A stretch of DNA of 64,000 nucleotides from Telopea speciosissima (Eukaryota > Streptophyta > Magnoliopsida > Proteales > Proteaceae). Shown piece after piece: positions 10,439-21,576 of this stretch (position 1 is the stretch's first letter; each line of letters opens with the position of its first letter). A model generated the notes under the pieces. The model did no database searches and was not told where the DNA came from. It saw nothing but the letters and a program-made list of their open reading frames with translations. The stretch is taken from positions 20,393,542-20,457,541 of the forward strand of contig NC_057924.1 of assembly GCF_018873765.1 (NCBI RefSeq), written 5' to 3'. The position numbers and the translations under genes are program-made.

Positions 10439-12303
10439 CTATTTCAAAACTCCCTTTGAAGTGAACCGTGCACGAAGGAAAGTGTACATAAGACTGCTGT
10501 CCGACTTGATGCTCCAACACAACTTGCAAAGCAGTGCTTTATTCACATCCCTGAGCTTCCTGATGCCAAGACCCTCCTCAATCCTGAGTTTACAAGTTGC
10601 CTCCCATTTAACAGTAATTCCCCTAGCAACATCAGGGTCACCACTCCATATGAAGTTGCGCATCCACTTTTCCATTGAAGCTATTAGTGAGGTAGGCCAC
10701 CAATAAATAGAGAAGATGTGGATTGGCAAACTTGAAATCACAGACCTTACTAACTGGACTCTCCCTGCCATTGAGATTAACCTTCCTTTCCAACTTGCTA
10801 ACTTGGTTTTGAATTTATCCATCAAAGCCATAATAGCATCTTTTTTGACCCTGCCCTTGAAAATGTCAATTCCCAAATATCTAGTAGGGAAGCTGCTATT
10901 TGAAAACCCAATAATGTCCCTTATCCTTGCTTTTTTGGCAGCACTCACATTGCAAAAAAACACCTTGCTCTTTTGAACATTTATGCACTGCCTTGAATAT
11001 TTTTGGTACTTCCCCAAGAAGGCTTTCAGGCAGTGAACTGAACGTATGCCTACTTTAACAAAAAGAAACACATCATCTGCAAACAAGAGATGGGTTGGAA
11101 CCACCACACCTCTAGGTCCTGGTAGGGGGTGATCTTGTGGCTGGACTATAACTCTGCAAAACCCCTACACAGGACTTCTTCTAAAATAATAAAAAGAAGG
11201 AGGGCCAGGGGGTCACCTTGTCGTAGTCCTCTCTCTACACCAAAGAAACCAATGGGTCCTCCATTAAGGAGGATTGAGAGCCAAGCAGAAGAAAGTAGCT
11301 GATGAATCATGTTGACCCATGTGTCATTAAATCCGAACTTTCTCATCACATCGAACATAAAGTCCCATTCCATGGAGTCATAAGCTTTCTGAATATCCAG
11401 CTTAAGGCCCATCCCTCCTCCATGAGATTTCATATGCAGAATATTACTCAGCTCCGAAGCCACACAAATGTTGGAAAAAATGACTTTCCCTTTTTGGAAT
11501 GCACCTTGTTCCTCTGAAATTTGCCTAGGAAGAAAGCCAGACAAGCGGGTAGCAAGGATTTTGGGAATCAGCTTATATAGAAAATTACCAACACAGATAG
11601 GCCGAAACTTATCCAGGGTATGTGCCTCCTCAACTTTTGGTATTAGTGTAATGAAATTATTATTAATCCCCTTGGTGATGATGCCATCAACAAAAAATCG
11701 TGAGACAGCCCGACATACATCACTCTTAATAATCACCCAACAGGATCTGTAAAATGCTCCTGGAAACCCATCCGGACCAGGTGCACTATCTGGATCCAAG
11801 TCACAGGCCGCGGCTTTTATCTCCTCCCTGCTAGGTATAGCTGTAAGAAATACATTGTCATCTGCAGAGATTATCGAAGGGATGCAAGATAGGATATCCG
11901 GCTGTGCTTCAGTAGTCACTCTCTTATGAAAATCTTCATAGTAGTCCGTTACATAGGTGCTGATTTTGGGTCCATCATTAAGAACAGTCCCATCAGCCTT
12001 CTTTAACACCCAAATGAGGTTCTTGGAACGCTTGATCTTACTAGCCAGGTGGAAGAATCTTGTGTCACGATCCCCACAAGTGAGAGCCCTAATTCTGGAC
12101 TTTTCTGACCACAACTTTTCTTGCAGTGTGATAGCATTGATGTACTCCTGTCTGGCTTGGAATTCGCACTGGATAAGATACTTTGTGGTTCCCACCATCT
12201 CCATAATCTCCTGGGCATCCTTCAGCGCTGCGCTAGCTCGGTCAACCTCAATATTTACATTGGGAAAGGCTGCTCTAGACCATCCTCTAAGAGCCGCTTT
12301 CAA
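10439..12303 (-). pseudogene. LINE ORF2 reverse transcriptase region, frameshifted
   Basis: The first piece (11146-12303) has GDRDTRFFH, SAPGPDGFPGAFYRS, FRPICVGNFLYKLI, EEQGAFQKGK, LKLDIQKAYDSMEW and RGLRQGDPL, which are the conserved blocks of a non-LTR RT. The second piece (10439-11107) has the catalytic FADD motif (LLFADDVFLF) and the thumb region with SRVQLV-like and WW-containing motifs. The two lie in different frames, so at least one frameshift falls between the RQGDPL block and the FADD block. The polymerase cannot be made as one chain. Confidence 0.85.
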
Positions 12304-12408
12304 TCTTTTTAGCTTCTGAGAGACTACATAAAAAGGGGAGCCTGATACAAATCCACTCTAGGACTGGTGCACCATAGTGGTAAAATCCTTATGTTCTAAC
12401 TAGATATG

Positions 12409-13143
12409 CTACAACCTGAAAGGGCAGTTGATAGGCTTGGGCACAGAGTCAGAAAAAATCACAATAGGAGAGTGATCAGACACAGACCTCGGGAGTACCC
12501 GTTGATATGCATCATGGTAACGATCCAGCCAGGCTTGGTTACATAAACTTCGATCCAGGACAGCAGTAGCATTCCCTTGCTTTCTATTGTTTGTCCAAGT
12601 GAATCTATTTCCTTTGGACGGTAAAGGAAGGAGAGAAGCAAAGTCCAAAAAAGCCTCAAAATCCATCGCAGCCCCTGTATGAAAAGCACCCGGTCCTCTT
12701 TCCTCAGACGCCAGTAGAGTCACATTAAAATCACCTACCACAAGCCAAGGCAGCGATGAAATTGGCCGACTCGACAAATCCACCCAAAGATCCCTCCTTC
12801 GAGCACATAGGCTGCTAGCATGCACAGCTGAAAGGAAGAATTTTTCACCCCTCACATCCATGAAAATCGTGATTTGCTGATCAGAAGTGCTATAGACCAC
12901 AGGCTTAGTGAATGAATTCCTCCAAACTACCCATAAGTTAGGATTATTCCCCACTCTCTCATTGTGTATAAAATCCACACAGAAGCCCATTCGTTGAAAA
13001 AACAACTTAGGGAATTTATTAGGCATAGCCATAGGTTCAGCAATGCATACTACATCAGGATTCTGATTATGAATCAGAATCTTCATAGTAGCCCTAGTAC
13101 GGCTGTTCAATATGCCACGCAAGTTCCAATAAACTATCTTCAT
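12409..13143 (-). pseudogene. LINE ORF2 endonuclease domain (intact frame)
   Basis: This is the AP-endonuclease-like domain that nicks target DNA. It starts with MKIVYWNLRGI (the catalytic Asn is in WNLRG, residue 7). Then come CIAEP (metal-binding Glu), VGDFN, VLDRSLCN and SDHSPI, all in the expected order. The domain is 244 codons without interruption and is the best-preserved part of the LINE. The ORF2 start is the Met at 13143, with a new frame needed after about 12409. Confidence 0.8.
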
Positions 13144-13336
13144 TGATACTTACTGGTTTTTGAAGTCCCTCTTGCGGCACGTCTTGGCATGTTCCGCACA
13201 TTCTTAGGCTGCTTACCCGATCTATTGGTAACCGGTGTAAAGGTACCCAAAAGAGCTGCATCCACCTGTTTAACTTCATCAAAAGCTGTTACAGAAGACG
13301 ATGGGTCTTGGCATGCCACCTGGCCTTCACAAGCAA

Positions 13337-14668
13337 TTAACGAAATAGGGTTAACCTCCTGCAAATCACCCCCTTTGGGTTACCTTCCTGTGTTCCAATA
13401 GGGCTTGGGCATCCCAAGACCACTTCAATGGTGCCCCCAGCCGTTGGTGCACTATCTTGTGAAATACGGTTGTCCGTGCGAGGACCTGCTTCTTGACTTT
13501 CATGCACAACCATAGATGTCAAGTCATGTGGGGGTTCTCCCACCAAAGGTAATGCTGCATCATCCAGCACCGCAGCTGTCAAACCAAGTGGAGCCTCTCC
13601 CACCATGGGTAAGACTATCTCTTCCAATGCTACAGATGTCGATTTAAGTGGAGCTGCAGGTTGAGTCGCCTCTACAGCATTAGGTATCGCCTCCCCTGTC
13701 GCTTGAGCCCCACTCAAATTTTCAACGGACTCATGCGTGGCTGGGCCTGCATGCCTATGCCTCCTTCATCTGGCTTTATGGAGAGCACCTGCATTACCAT
13801 CAGCGTACACAGCGCCTGGAACCGAAGGCTCAGCCTGTGCTTCCAGAGAACGATTAGGGCAAGCCTCAGCCCTATGTCCAAACTTCTTGCAATCACTACA
13901 TCTCGTCGGGGGGTCTTCAAACACCACCCGTTGATTGAAAAGAAAAAGCTCGACAGACCCTAACTGTTCCCTCTCAACCAGTACTTCAGTAACCCTAGGC
14001 AAGGTTTCATCCAAATCGATACACACCCTTGCAAAGTGTCCATAAAAGGACTCTTTGGTCTTCCTATCAATCGCCATTGGCCGTCCCACCGCGTTGCTGA
14101 CAGAAAAGAGGATATCATCGTGCCAATACTCCTAAGGAAGATTGGGAAGACATATCCATGTCAAACGGTGCGTGATCTGCTGCGTATCCACGTTGAAATC
14201 CTGGCACCAATGTTGGAAACGGAGAAGCTGTCCCTCAATTCGAAAAGGACCCTGACGCCACACCATAGTCATAGCCATTTCAAGATTGAAGGTGAACAAA
14301 ATAAACCCTTTCCCTAGGGTTTTCAGATCAACAGAACTTGATAAAACCCAGGACTGTCGTATGTGTTTGTGCACATCCTTCATATTCAAGAACCGGAAAT
14401 TGAGTCAACCAATCAGGGAGTATCTCAAGCGATCAATCTGTTCCTCATATGCACCTTGAGGAATCTTGATTCTGGTCATGTTGCCTTCCCATACTGGTTG
14501 AGGCAATGCATCCACATTCGGAAGAGGCCTCTTGGCACCCAAAACCACTGCAAAAGAACGAGGAAAGACCCCCTGATCAATACCTGGGGCCTCCGGTGGT
14601 GCAGAAACATCAATAGCAGGACCTACAGTGTTGTTCGGTGGTTCCAGGGCTTCAATCCCTACTGCCAT
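13337..14668 (-). pseudogene. LINE ORF1 (nucleic-acid-binding protein), broken
   Basis: ORF1 proteins of plant L1 elements coat the LINE RNA. The start is the Met at 14668 (MAVGIEALEPPNN). The following pieces are 14405-14668, 14132-14389 (with the aromatic motif KGFILFTFNLEMAM of a DUF4283 domain), 13766-14089 (with a CCHC knuckle, CSDCKKFGHRAEAC) and 13337-13717 (Pro/Ala-rich tail). The pieces lie in different frames and are separated by at least three frame changes. ORF2 starts just downstream at 13143, the usual close spacing. Confidence 0.75.
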
Positions 14669-14766
14669 CGACGAATTTCCACCCCCTTCATGAAAAAAAC
14701 CTAGGAGAAACCCTAGCCGCCGCAGTCACTCTCTCAACAGAACTCATATTCCCTCCACCAGGATCA

Positions 14767-14952
14767 ATAGCATCATAATCGTATCATACATTTCATCAAA
14801 ACTTGTTTACAGAAATCAAATAAAACCTTAATTTCACATTCAATTGCCAAACATAGTCGAAATCATATCAATTAGTTCATAAAATCTACTTTACTGAACT
14901 CAATTCAAACCTAAATTAACAAACACATCATAATCGTATCATACATTTCATA
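14767..14952. repeat. Direct repeat of about 26 bp, spaced about 157 bp
   Basis: CATCATAATCGTATCATACA followed by TTTCAT occurs at about 14770 and again at about 14927. The first copy abuts the 5' end of the minus-strand LINE. The pair may mark a local duplication rather than a LINE target duplication, since no third copy is seen on the far side of the LINE. Confidence 0.55.
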
Positions 14953-15734
14953 TTTCCTTAAAGTTTGGTTAGGGATTTTCACTTACAGAGTGTATCAGGT
15001 TCCCTAGTAGTTTGAATTGTGTCCAATAGGGAAGATAGGGCTTCGAGTGAAGAGTTCAGGTTGGGATGAAAGGGGTTTCAGTCGAAATCGTCACTGCACT
15101 TGCTCCAAGTTGCAGTTGAGGATAGTAAACCAATATACAACCTTACCACGACAAGATGGTTAGCAAGTTGGATGATTTAGTCACCGTCGACAGTGGGGAA
15201 GAAGAGCTACAGGCAGGGAAGACAAGTTGCAGTTAAAGAAGAGATGCTTGTTTCCAGGGTATTTTGGGTTGTGGTTCAACGGTATATTGGCTAATACCCT
15301 ATCAAGGGTATATTGGTCCTAAATTTTCTATAAAGCACCCACCGTTTATCAATAATGAAGAAAGATGGATGCATCGGTAATAAATCCATACCTCAGGGGA
15401 GGTACATGTAAATTTCCCAATTTTGTGATATAAAGTAGAAATTAAAGGGGATTAAGTAATAGGGTATGGCAGTGCAATGAACTGACACCTTAGAAATGCC
15501 ACCAGTTTTTAATAAATGAACATTTGTTATCTTTTGGTTGAAGTCTTTTATCTTACAGACACACAATCAAACTTTGTAATTCAAGGATTGCAAAATATAA
15601 CAAAATTTAATAACGAAATGTGGAATGTTATGGAGTTGTTATACAATCATGTTGGGTCTCATGACTTTAATTTTTTTCTTATTTTACTTTTGATTTAATT
15701 TCACTTATTTTCCCATTATTTCCTTTGCAACCAG
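14953..15734. other. Unassigned non-coding stretch with a possible transposon end
   Basis: About 15290-15425 resembles the right end of a Mutator-like element: 'GGTATATTGG' twice, then CAGGGGAGGTACATG and AAATTTCCCAATTTT. It is similar in layout to the right ends at 35051 and 39527 but not paired with a left end. The remainder (14953-15290 and 15430-15734) shows no supported gene. Confidence 0.3.
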
Positions 15735-16207
15735 AGGGGGCCTAACAATGCCAGTGTTATAAGGGATTAATCCATCAGTTTCTAGCTCTTACATTGTAAT
15801 ATCACACACAAGTCATTTCCTTACAAATGTCTTTGTGAAGCCATATCTCAGAAATTTGAACGAAAGCCCTTTTACTCTTTTACACGTGCACATTTGTTGC
15901 TAAATAAACTTATGGAGGGGATCGCTGCCACGTTGCGTGGCCACTTAACCAGCATGGGCCAGTGAGAGTGCAGGCAAAGGCATCCAAAAAGGTGAGTTTT
16001 TTCATTTCAAGGGGGAGGGGGTGTGGGGAGGTCATTTCACGTTTCCTATGTCAAGCATAGAGGGCACACAGCCTGACAGCATTCTTTTTCTCATAATCTT
16101 AAAATTTTCTCGATCGACCATGAGGCTTAACTAATAAAAGACATCAAACCTTCATCGTTCCAAATTGACAGATAAATCCACTTAAAATAAATTATCATGA
16201 GAAATGA
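15735..16207. repeat. Lipase-flanking repeat X, copy 1
   Basis: This segment recurs at about 19615-20029 and 41391-41858. Shared phrases include GAGTCATTTCC-type, 'TTGCTAAATAA', 'TGCCACGTTGCGTGGCC', 'AAAGGCATCCAA' and 'GGTGTGGGGAGGTCATTTCA'. Copies 2 and 3 are closer to each other than to this one. The copies sit before lipase 1, between lipase 1 and MULE1, and after lipase 2, so X is the spacer of a tandemly repeated lipase unit. Confidence 0.75.
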
Positions 16208-16216
16208 TTAAATTAA
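16208..16216. other. Empty target site of the large Mutator-like element
   Basis: TTAAATTAA occurs once here, in the context ATGA-TTAAATTAA-TGAC. In unit 2 the same 9 bp flanks MULE1 on both sides (20030-20038 and 35052-35060). This unit therefore preserves the pre-insertion state. Confidence 0.8.
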
Positions 16217-16544
16217 TGACATTCATTTACAGAGACTGGTTGGTTTGTAGCCGGGCTTGACTGGTCTGCTCTGGCTTTCCAATAGTTGATTAGATAAGTA
16301 GTGGTCCTTAAACTAAATTTTCCACGTCAAGTTTAGTTAGTATATATTAACATCTTTTAAAGACTTCTTCCCACGTACAATCGAGCATGCATGCATCCAA
16401 TTCATTTTTTCTCCCACGTTTTGTAATTGTTGAACTTTCAGATAAGTGAATGTTGACCTTTCTATAATACTATTTAAAAACTACAATTTTACACGTGTGA
16501 GATACGTTTGAGCTGGACTTAACACAACACAAATTTCCTTAATT
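16217..16544. other. Distal upstream region of lipase 1
   Basis: Non-coding. It aligns with 35061-35420 upstream of lipase 2, with shared phrases such as 'GAGACTGGTTGGT', 'TGTAGCCGGGCTTGACT' and 'ATGCATCCAATTCA', but the second copy has small insertions and deletions. It could hold promoter elements; none is proven. Confidence 0.5.
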
Positions 16545-16710
16545 CCTCTCAGTACCTGCCCAGTTAGGTTCGTAGGTTCCTCTCATAGGGGGTCAGAAAT
16601 GACGATCTCACCCCCTGCCCAAACACACTGATTGGGTGGGATGAGGTTGTCATTTTTGCCCTCCCTAAGAGAGGAACCTACGAACCTGGCTGGATAGGAA
16701 ACCTGAGAGG
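16545..16710. mobile_element. Foldback MITE-like element
   Basis: The 166-bp segment begins with CCTCTCAG and ends with CTGAGAGG. Its two arms are largely complementary: TTCGTAGGTTCCTCTC on the left pairs with GAGAGGAACCTACGAA on the right, with more pairing inward. It has no coding capacity. The matching region upstream of lipase 2 (about 35405-35440) lacks it, so it inserted after the units separated. A clean target duplication could not be assigned. Confidence 0.75.
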
Positions 16711-17180
16711 AGAAAAATTCCAAATTTTTTCATGGTGCAAGTTGCAAATTCAATTCTTTGAAGATATCTTGGTCACGCCCACCAGTTACTGTACTACTTT
16801 GAGAGGGTCTTTTGAACAAGCTGAATACATAAAAGGATAGCAATGAAACAACAAATCTTGTAGGGAATTTGGGATTAGCTTATGAATACTTATGAATACC
16901 AGTTGGTGGAACCAAGTTAGAATGGTAGGTTTAGGGTTGCCCTTGCCATATACATGGAAAGTGCGAAAGCACCTTCTTAGCTTCTTGATTTGAAAACCAT
17001 GTGACTTGGTCCAGCCAAACTCCAATTATATATAAATTGATAATCTGTGAGATAAGAAAACACAAGGAACTCCCAAAAATTCAATTAAGGGGAAGTTAAA
17101 GGAGAAATCTCTCTGATTCATTGTCTGTATAAACTTGTATTTTTGATTCACTGAGTTTGGAAGTTAGAAACAAAGAAAAG
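16711..17180 (+). promoter_or_regulatory. Proximal promoter and 5' UTR of lipase 1
   Basis: A TATATAAA box lies at 17029-17036, about 145 bp before the ATG. The same box at the same distance stands before lipase 2. About 4% of bases differ between the two proximal regions, which is about as conserved as the coding sequence, so both copies probably keep similar core promoters. Confidence 0.6.
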
Positions 17181-18636
17181 ATGGGTAGCCTTAATGAAAG
17201 CAGCATTTCCAAAAGATGGAAGCAGTTGAGCGGGCAGGATCACTGGAAGAGCATGCTGGACCCCCTCGACATCGATCTCCGGCGATACATCATCCACTAC
17301 GGCAAAATGGCTGAGGCTACATACGATGCCTTCAACTCAGAGAAGTTGTCCAAGTATGCCGGAAGCAGCCGGTACGGGAGGTCGGATTTCTTCTCGAAGG
17401 TGGGTTTAGATATAGGCAATCCATATAAGTATGAGGTAACGAAATTCCACTATGCCACATCTTCAGTGGACTTACCAGATGGTTTGATGGTGAAGTCTTT
17501 GTCGAGGGAGGGATGGAATAAGGAATCCAATTGGATTGGTTACGTTGCAGTGGCGACTGATGAAGGGAAGGAAATGTTGGGAAGGAGAGACATCGTGATT
17601 GCATGGAGAGGTACGGAACAAGCTTTGGAATGGGCTAACGACATGAACTTCATATTGGTTTCTGTTGATGATTCCATATTTGGGCCGGATGCCGACCATG
17701 TTGATGTGCATCGAGGCTGGTACTCGATGTATACTTCCGATAATCCACGCTCCCTCTACAACAAGTCTAGTGCTAGAGCCCAGGTAAATTCTTTTATTTA
17801 TTCCTCTGAAGAAGAAGCCGTACAAACCTATGTCATCAACTACTTCCAAGATCGTCATCCACTTTTTATTGTTATTCACTCACTTTCATTTATTTTATTT
17901 TAATTATATTTTTAATGACTATCTATATTTATTCTCCACTAACCAAACGGAGGCCTTAGATGGCGTTTCGAAAGAGAGGGAGAAAACGGTGGATTAAATT
18001 GTTTGTTTGGTGGTATTTCAGGTATTGGGTGAGGTGAGAAGACTAGTAGAAAAATTCAAGAACGAAGAGATCAGCATAACTATAACAGGTCACAGCTTGG
18101 GAGCAGCGCTTGCAACAATAAACGCAGCAGACATAGTTGCCAATGTAGTAAACAAGCCCAAGGACCAGCCAGACAAAGCATGTTTAGTGACGGCCTTCGT
18201 CTTTGCTAGTCCCCGCGTTGGAGATGGTGACTTTCGGAAGTTCTGCTCGGAATTAGATGACCTCCGAGTGTTGCGCATCACCAACGACCCTGACATTGTT
18301 CCCACATACCCGCGCTTTGGCTACGCCGATGTTGGACAGGAACTAGAGATCGACACTAGAGAGTCTAACTACTTGAAGCGTCCCGGCAATTTTTCAGGTT
18401 GGCATAACTTGGAGGCGTACCTGCATGGCGTTGCTGGGACTCAAGGGTCCAAAGGAGGATTCAAGTTAGAAGTTGATCATGATATCGCACGCGTGAACAA
18501 GTCCAAGGATGCGTTGAAGGATGAATATCATGTGCTTGCTTCGTGGTGGGTTGAGAAGAATAATGGGATGGTTCAAGATGCCAATGGTTCTTGGAAGTTA
18601 ATGGACCATGAGGAAGACATTGATTTTGGACTTTGA
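17181..18636 (+). CDS. Phospholipase A1 class II-like lipase, copy 1 (2 exons)
   Basis: Exons 17181-17783 and 18022-18636, joined in phase 0, give 405 residues. The 238-bp intron has GT/AG borders (CAG|GTAAAT and TTTCAG|GTATTG). The start is the first ATG (MGSLNESS); reading in from a TTG at 17157 is not needed. The product is a lipase_3-fold acyl hydrolase: AWRGT at 141-145, nucleophile elbow GHSLGAALA with Ser226, Asp292 in NDPDIVP, and His336 in LEAYLHG form the expected Ser-Asp-His triad. There is no chloroplast transit peptide, which with the length fits cytosolic class II PLA1 rather than plastid DAD1. Such enzymes release the sn-1 fatty acid from phospholipids, feeding stress and oxylipin signalling. 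It is 97.5% identical to copy 2. All key residues are present, so it is probably functional. Confidence 0.93.
17784..18021 (+). other. Intron of lipase 1
   Basis: 238-bp GT-AG intron, T-rich near its 3' end. The copy 2 intron at the same place is 341 bp and starts with the same bases, so it has gained or lost about 100 bp since duplication. Confidence 0.88.
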
Positions 18637-19318
18637 GTATTATCTTATATAATGTCAAAATGATTTGTATGATACATTCAACATCATATTTTTTGTTTCT
18701 ATTGCAGCTAAAATCCATTCTATTGTATTTTTTAATTGTTTGCAATAATTTATTAGGCTAGATCCAAAGTCTGTATTTTGTATCATCTGGGTATGCCTAG
18801 ACGTAAACTCTGTAATATTTTTTTATTTTATTCATTCTGCTAATCTTTAGCGATCTATCTATCTATCTATTTATTCTATTCTATCTATAAACGTACGTAT
18901 TCCACTTTCTTGCCCAATTTTTTCACATGACAAGAATACCCTTACTCTCTCTCTCTCTCCAAACCATTGGAGAGTGGTATCATCCATATGGAGTCCATAT
19001 AAGGGCCACATGGCCAGAGCGTTTCATTATGAGCCCCACTCTTTTATTACATGATACGGTATTTTGGAATTTGCACAAGCACAGTGCATGGTTCCTTTTC
19101 GGTATTATTTATATGAAAGCTATTATGTGCACCACCTCATGATGAAAACCTTTCCTTCATACAGTATTGTGTGCGGTGCGTAGGACTAATTTATTTAAAT
19201 TGACCTTTGGATTAGTTGTGAAGTTCAAAACCTTATTCCAATCAAGTGGGCTATCATATATTAAACTTTTGATTCGCACATTCAGTTATCAAATAAAAAA
19301 AATGCTACTCACTTTAGA
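18637..19318 (+). other. 3' flank of lipase 1
   Basis: Contains the 3' UTR. At about 18852-18880 is an (ATCT)n microsatellite, and near 18937-18960 a (CT)n run. The stretch around 18811-18835 (TAATATTTTTTTATTTTATTC) is the intact version of the site into which the MATE-carrying element inserted downstream of lipase 2. The rest aligns with about 39537-40020. Confidence 0.6.
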
Positions 19319-19376
19319 ATACAACAACAAATTCAGTCTTATCCCAACTTAATGGGGTTGACTACATGAATCCAAA
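19319..19376. repeat. SINE-like dispersed repeat fragment
   Basis: ACAACAACAAATTCAGTCTT followed by ATCCCAACTTAATGGGGTTG and ACTACATGAATCC. This wording resembles a very common dispersed plant repeat (CAACAACAA, CCTTATCCCA, GGGGTCGGCTACATGAATCC). The match is from memory. In unit 2 the same fragment is split by a LINE at about 40057. Confidence 0.4.
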
Positions 19377-19614
19377 CAAAACCAATTGGGGGAAATTAGG
19401 TCTAAACAAGAAAAAGGGGATAAAGAGATGACAAAAGAGAGATTGGGGAGGAGTTGAGAAAGATAAAGAATATAGGAGAATGAAAGATGAAAAATAAAGG
19501 AAAATGAAAGATAAAAGTACGAGGGAAAAAGGCACAGCCCAGCAAGTCAGGAGAATCTTAGCTAAATGAGGGTTTGCAATAATTTATATTTCCAAATTAG
19601 AAAATACATGTAGA

Positions 19615-20029
19615 CTTGAATGCCATTGTTATAAGTGATTTATCCATCCTTTTCCAGCCCTCACATTGCAGTATCACACATGAGTCATTTCCTTATAACT
19701 ATCTTTTGAAGACATGTCTCAGTAATTTGAACGAAAGTGCTTGTCCACTTTTATATGTGCACCTTTATTGCTAAATAATCTTAGGGAGGGGGATCACTGC
19801 CACGCTGCTTGGCCATTGCACTAGCGTGGGGCCCAATTAGAGTGCATGCAGAGGCATCCAACAAAGGCGAGATTTTTCATTTCAATGGGGGTGGGGAGGT
19901 CATTTCACACTTCCTGTGTCTGGGTACAGATGGCCCACTGCTTGGTAACATAACTAATAAAAGACATCAAACCTTCATTGTTGCAAATTGACAGATAAAT
20001 CTACTAAAATAAATTATCATGAGAAAGGA
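19615..20029. repeat. Lipase-flanking repeat X, copy 2
   Basis: Closest to copy 3 at 41391-41858. It ends at the 9-bp site TTAAATTAA (20030-20038), where MULE1 begins. It lacks about 40 bp present in copies 1 and 3 (the GCATTCTTTTTC region). Confidence 0.75.
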
Positions 20030-20038
20030 TTAAATTAA
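20030..20038. repeat. MULE1 target duplication, left
   Basis: TTAAATTAA, identical to 35052-35060 and to the single copy at 16208-16216 in the empty site. Confidence 0.8.
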
Positions 20039-20436
20039 GGGAAAATGATCCTAGAAACGAAAGCAGTATAATAGGTTGAGGTGATGGAAGTTTCACCTCC
20101 TCAGGCTCAAGAAAGGAGGGGGTCAAAGAGCACCCGATGGAGGTGGGTGGAAGAGAGAATCTGAGGTGCTCCTCTACTTCGAAGCAGTCAAATCTTGCTG
20201 TAGATCTGGTCTCTGCAACTCCTATCCAAGGGGTGGGTACGAAAGGTTGGAATTCCTTGTTCTCCTAGGGAGGTTGTGAGTGTTCTGAAGGGTTCTTTCT
20301 CCATTATGTTGCTCCCACTTTTGTTGAAGGTGCTAAGGTCGCTTTATATCCAAAGGGCCTTGTCATAGATGAACTAGGGGTATGGAGGAATACTCTTGTT
20401 GGCCATTTTCTTAGCAGACGCCCCCCTTTCTTAGTC

Positions 20437-21576
20437 GTGAAGAGTGGGTTGTTACGACAGTGGCAGTATGCGACCATGATTGAAGCAGGGTTTTTTGCCT
20501 TCAGATTTGCCGCTGAAGAAGATAAACTCAGGGTGCTAGGTGGTGGCCTATGGTATGTTCAAAGTAAACCACTTGTTCTCAGGGTTTGGTCTCCTTTTAT
20601 TGACCTTACCAAGCTCTCCTTCGATTCCCTCCTTATCTGGATCAACCTCCCTGGCCTTCCATTTCATTTATAGTCGGAGGGAGCGCTAAGTATTATAGGG
20701 AGTAATGTTGGAAATCCTCTTTATTCAGATATCTAGACAAGATCAAAGCAACGGTTATCCTACGCTAGAATCTATGTTGAAGTTTCTGCCTTATCTGATT
20801 TTGTGGAGTTGGTAACTATTTCGGAGGAGGGTGGTAGGTCCTTTGCCCAACCCGTCGTCTATGACTGCAAACCCCCCAAATGCTCTGTCTGCTTTTGTTT
20901 TGGACACACCGATAGTCAATGTGTAAGAGGGGGATCTGGTTATCATCCATCGCTGATGTCCTTTCCTATGAATGAACCTAATCTGGTGGATTTTCAGGCT
21001 GATGATGGGTTCTTAAGGCCTCGTCAAAGAAGGAGAAACAAATCACATAGAGAGCCCCAAGGCGATAGTGGGAGGGTTTTGGAAGCTAGAACTGTGGGCG
21101 TGTTGCAGCCGGAGCGGGGAGAGAAGAATTGGAAAACTCAAGGAGGTGGTAGAGAGGGGAACATGGGGTGGGTCCCATCGGGAGAGAGAGGAGATGTTGA
21201 GCTGCCCGTTGAGAGGATCCGGACTGCCAGGCTTTCGGATTTGGGTGTGGAGAATAGTTTCACGGTTTTGGGGACTGTACGAGGAGGTGGTGTGTGGGAG
21301 AAGGACTCTACTTCTGCTACTGTTCTATTGGGAGCAGGTCCTGAGGAGGGACAAGTAGCTGGTGCTAGCAGTAGCCGATTGGAGTTGGAAAAGGAGGGGG
21401 AACTGACGTTTCCTTTTGAACTTGCATCTTGTAATCAACTTCACCCATCCCATACAGCTGTCGTGTGCGTGGAAGATGGTGAACTCTTGGAGGGCATGCC
21501 TTTAGAGATTCTAGGAGCTACCCTAGAAGACCACATTGTGATCCCATATGTGGATCAAGTCCATAGGGGTAAATAA
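20437..21576 (+). pseudogene. LINE ORF1-like protein, broken
   Basis: The first piece (20437-20673) shows a DUF4283-type pattern: GFFAFRFAAEEDKLRVLGGG, then LWYVQSKPLVLRVWSPF, then WINLPGLPFHL. The second (20803-21576) has a CCHC zinc knuckle CSVCFCFGHTDSQC (CX2CX4HX4C) followed by a charged, Gly/Glu-rich tail. A stop and a frame change separate the pieces. ORF1 proteins of this kind bind the LINE transcript. A separate acidic frame at 21766-22347 has no recognised domain and may be the extended ORF1 tail. Confidence 0.7.

Larger units (their letters stand above)
9303..14760 (-). mobile_element. Near full-length L1-type LINE, minus strand
   Basis: Read from right to left, the element has a short 5' leader (about 14760-14670), ORF1 (DUF4283-like region and zinc knuckle), an ORF2 with AP-type endonuclease, reverse transcriptase, a zf-RVT region and an RNase H domain. 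The 3' end of RNase H and the 3' UTR are missing, because the element is cut at about 9303 against an opposite-strand LINE piece. The endonuclease frame is intact, while ORF1 and the rest of ORF2 are each broken by frame changes. No target duplication could be paired, as expected if the 3' end is lost. The element is inactive. Confidence 0.85.

Noticed and set aside
12964-14704. Plus-strand frames across the LINE (for example 14363-14704)
   Set aside because: They are shadows of the minus-strand LINE ORF1 and endonuclease and show no independent coding signal.
17157-17180. Extended N-terminus of the lipases starting at an upstream TTG
   Set aside because: Plant nuclear genes start at ATG. 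The first in-frame ATG (17181 and 35977) gives a protein of the expected class II length, and the upstream bases are 5' UTR.
17332-17879. Minus-strand frames of 90-135 codons opposite lipase exon 1 (also 36128-36400)
   Set aside because: They overlap a well-supported gene on the other strand, show no family resemblance, and arise from its codon pattern.
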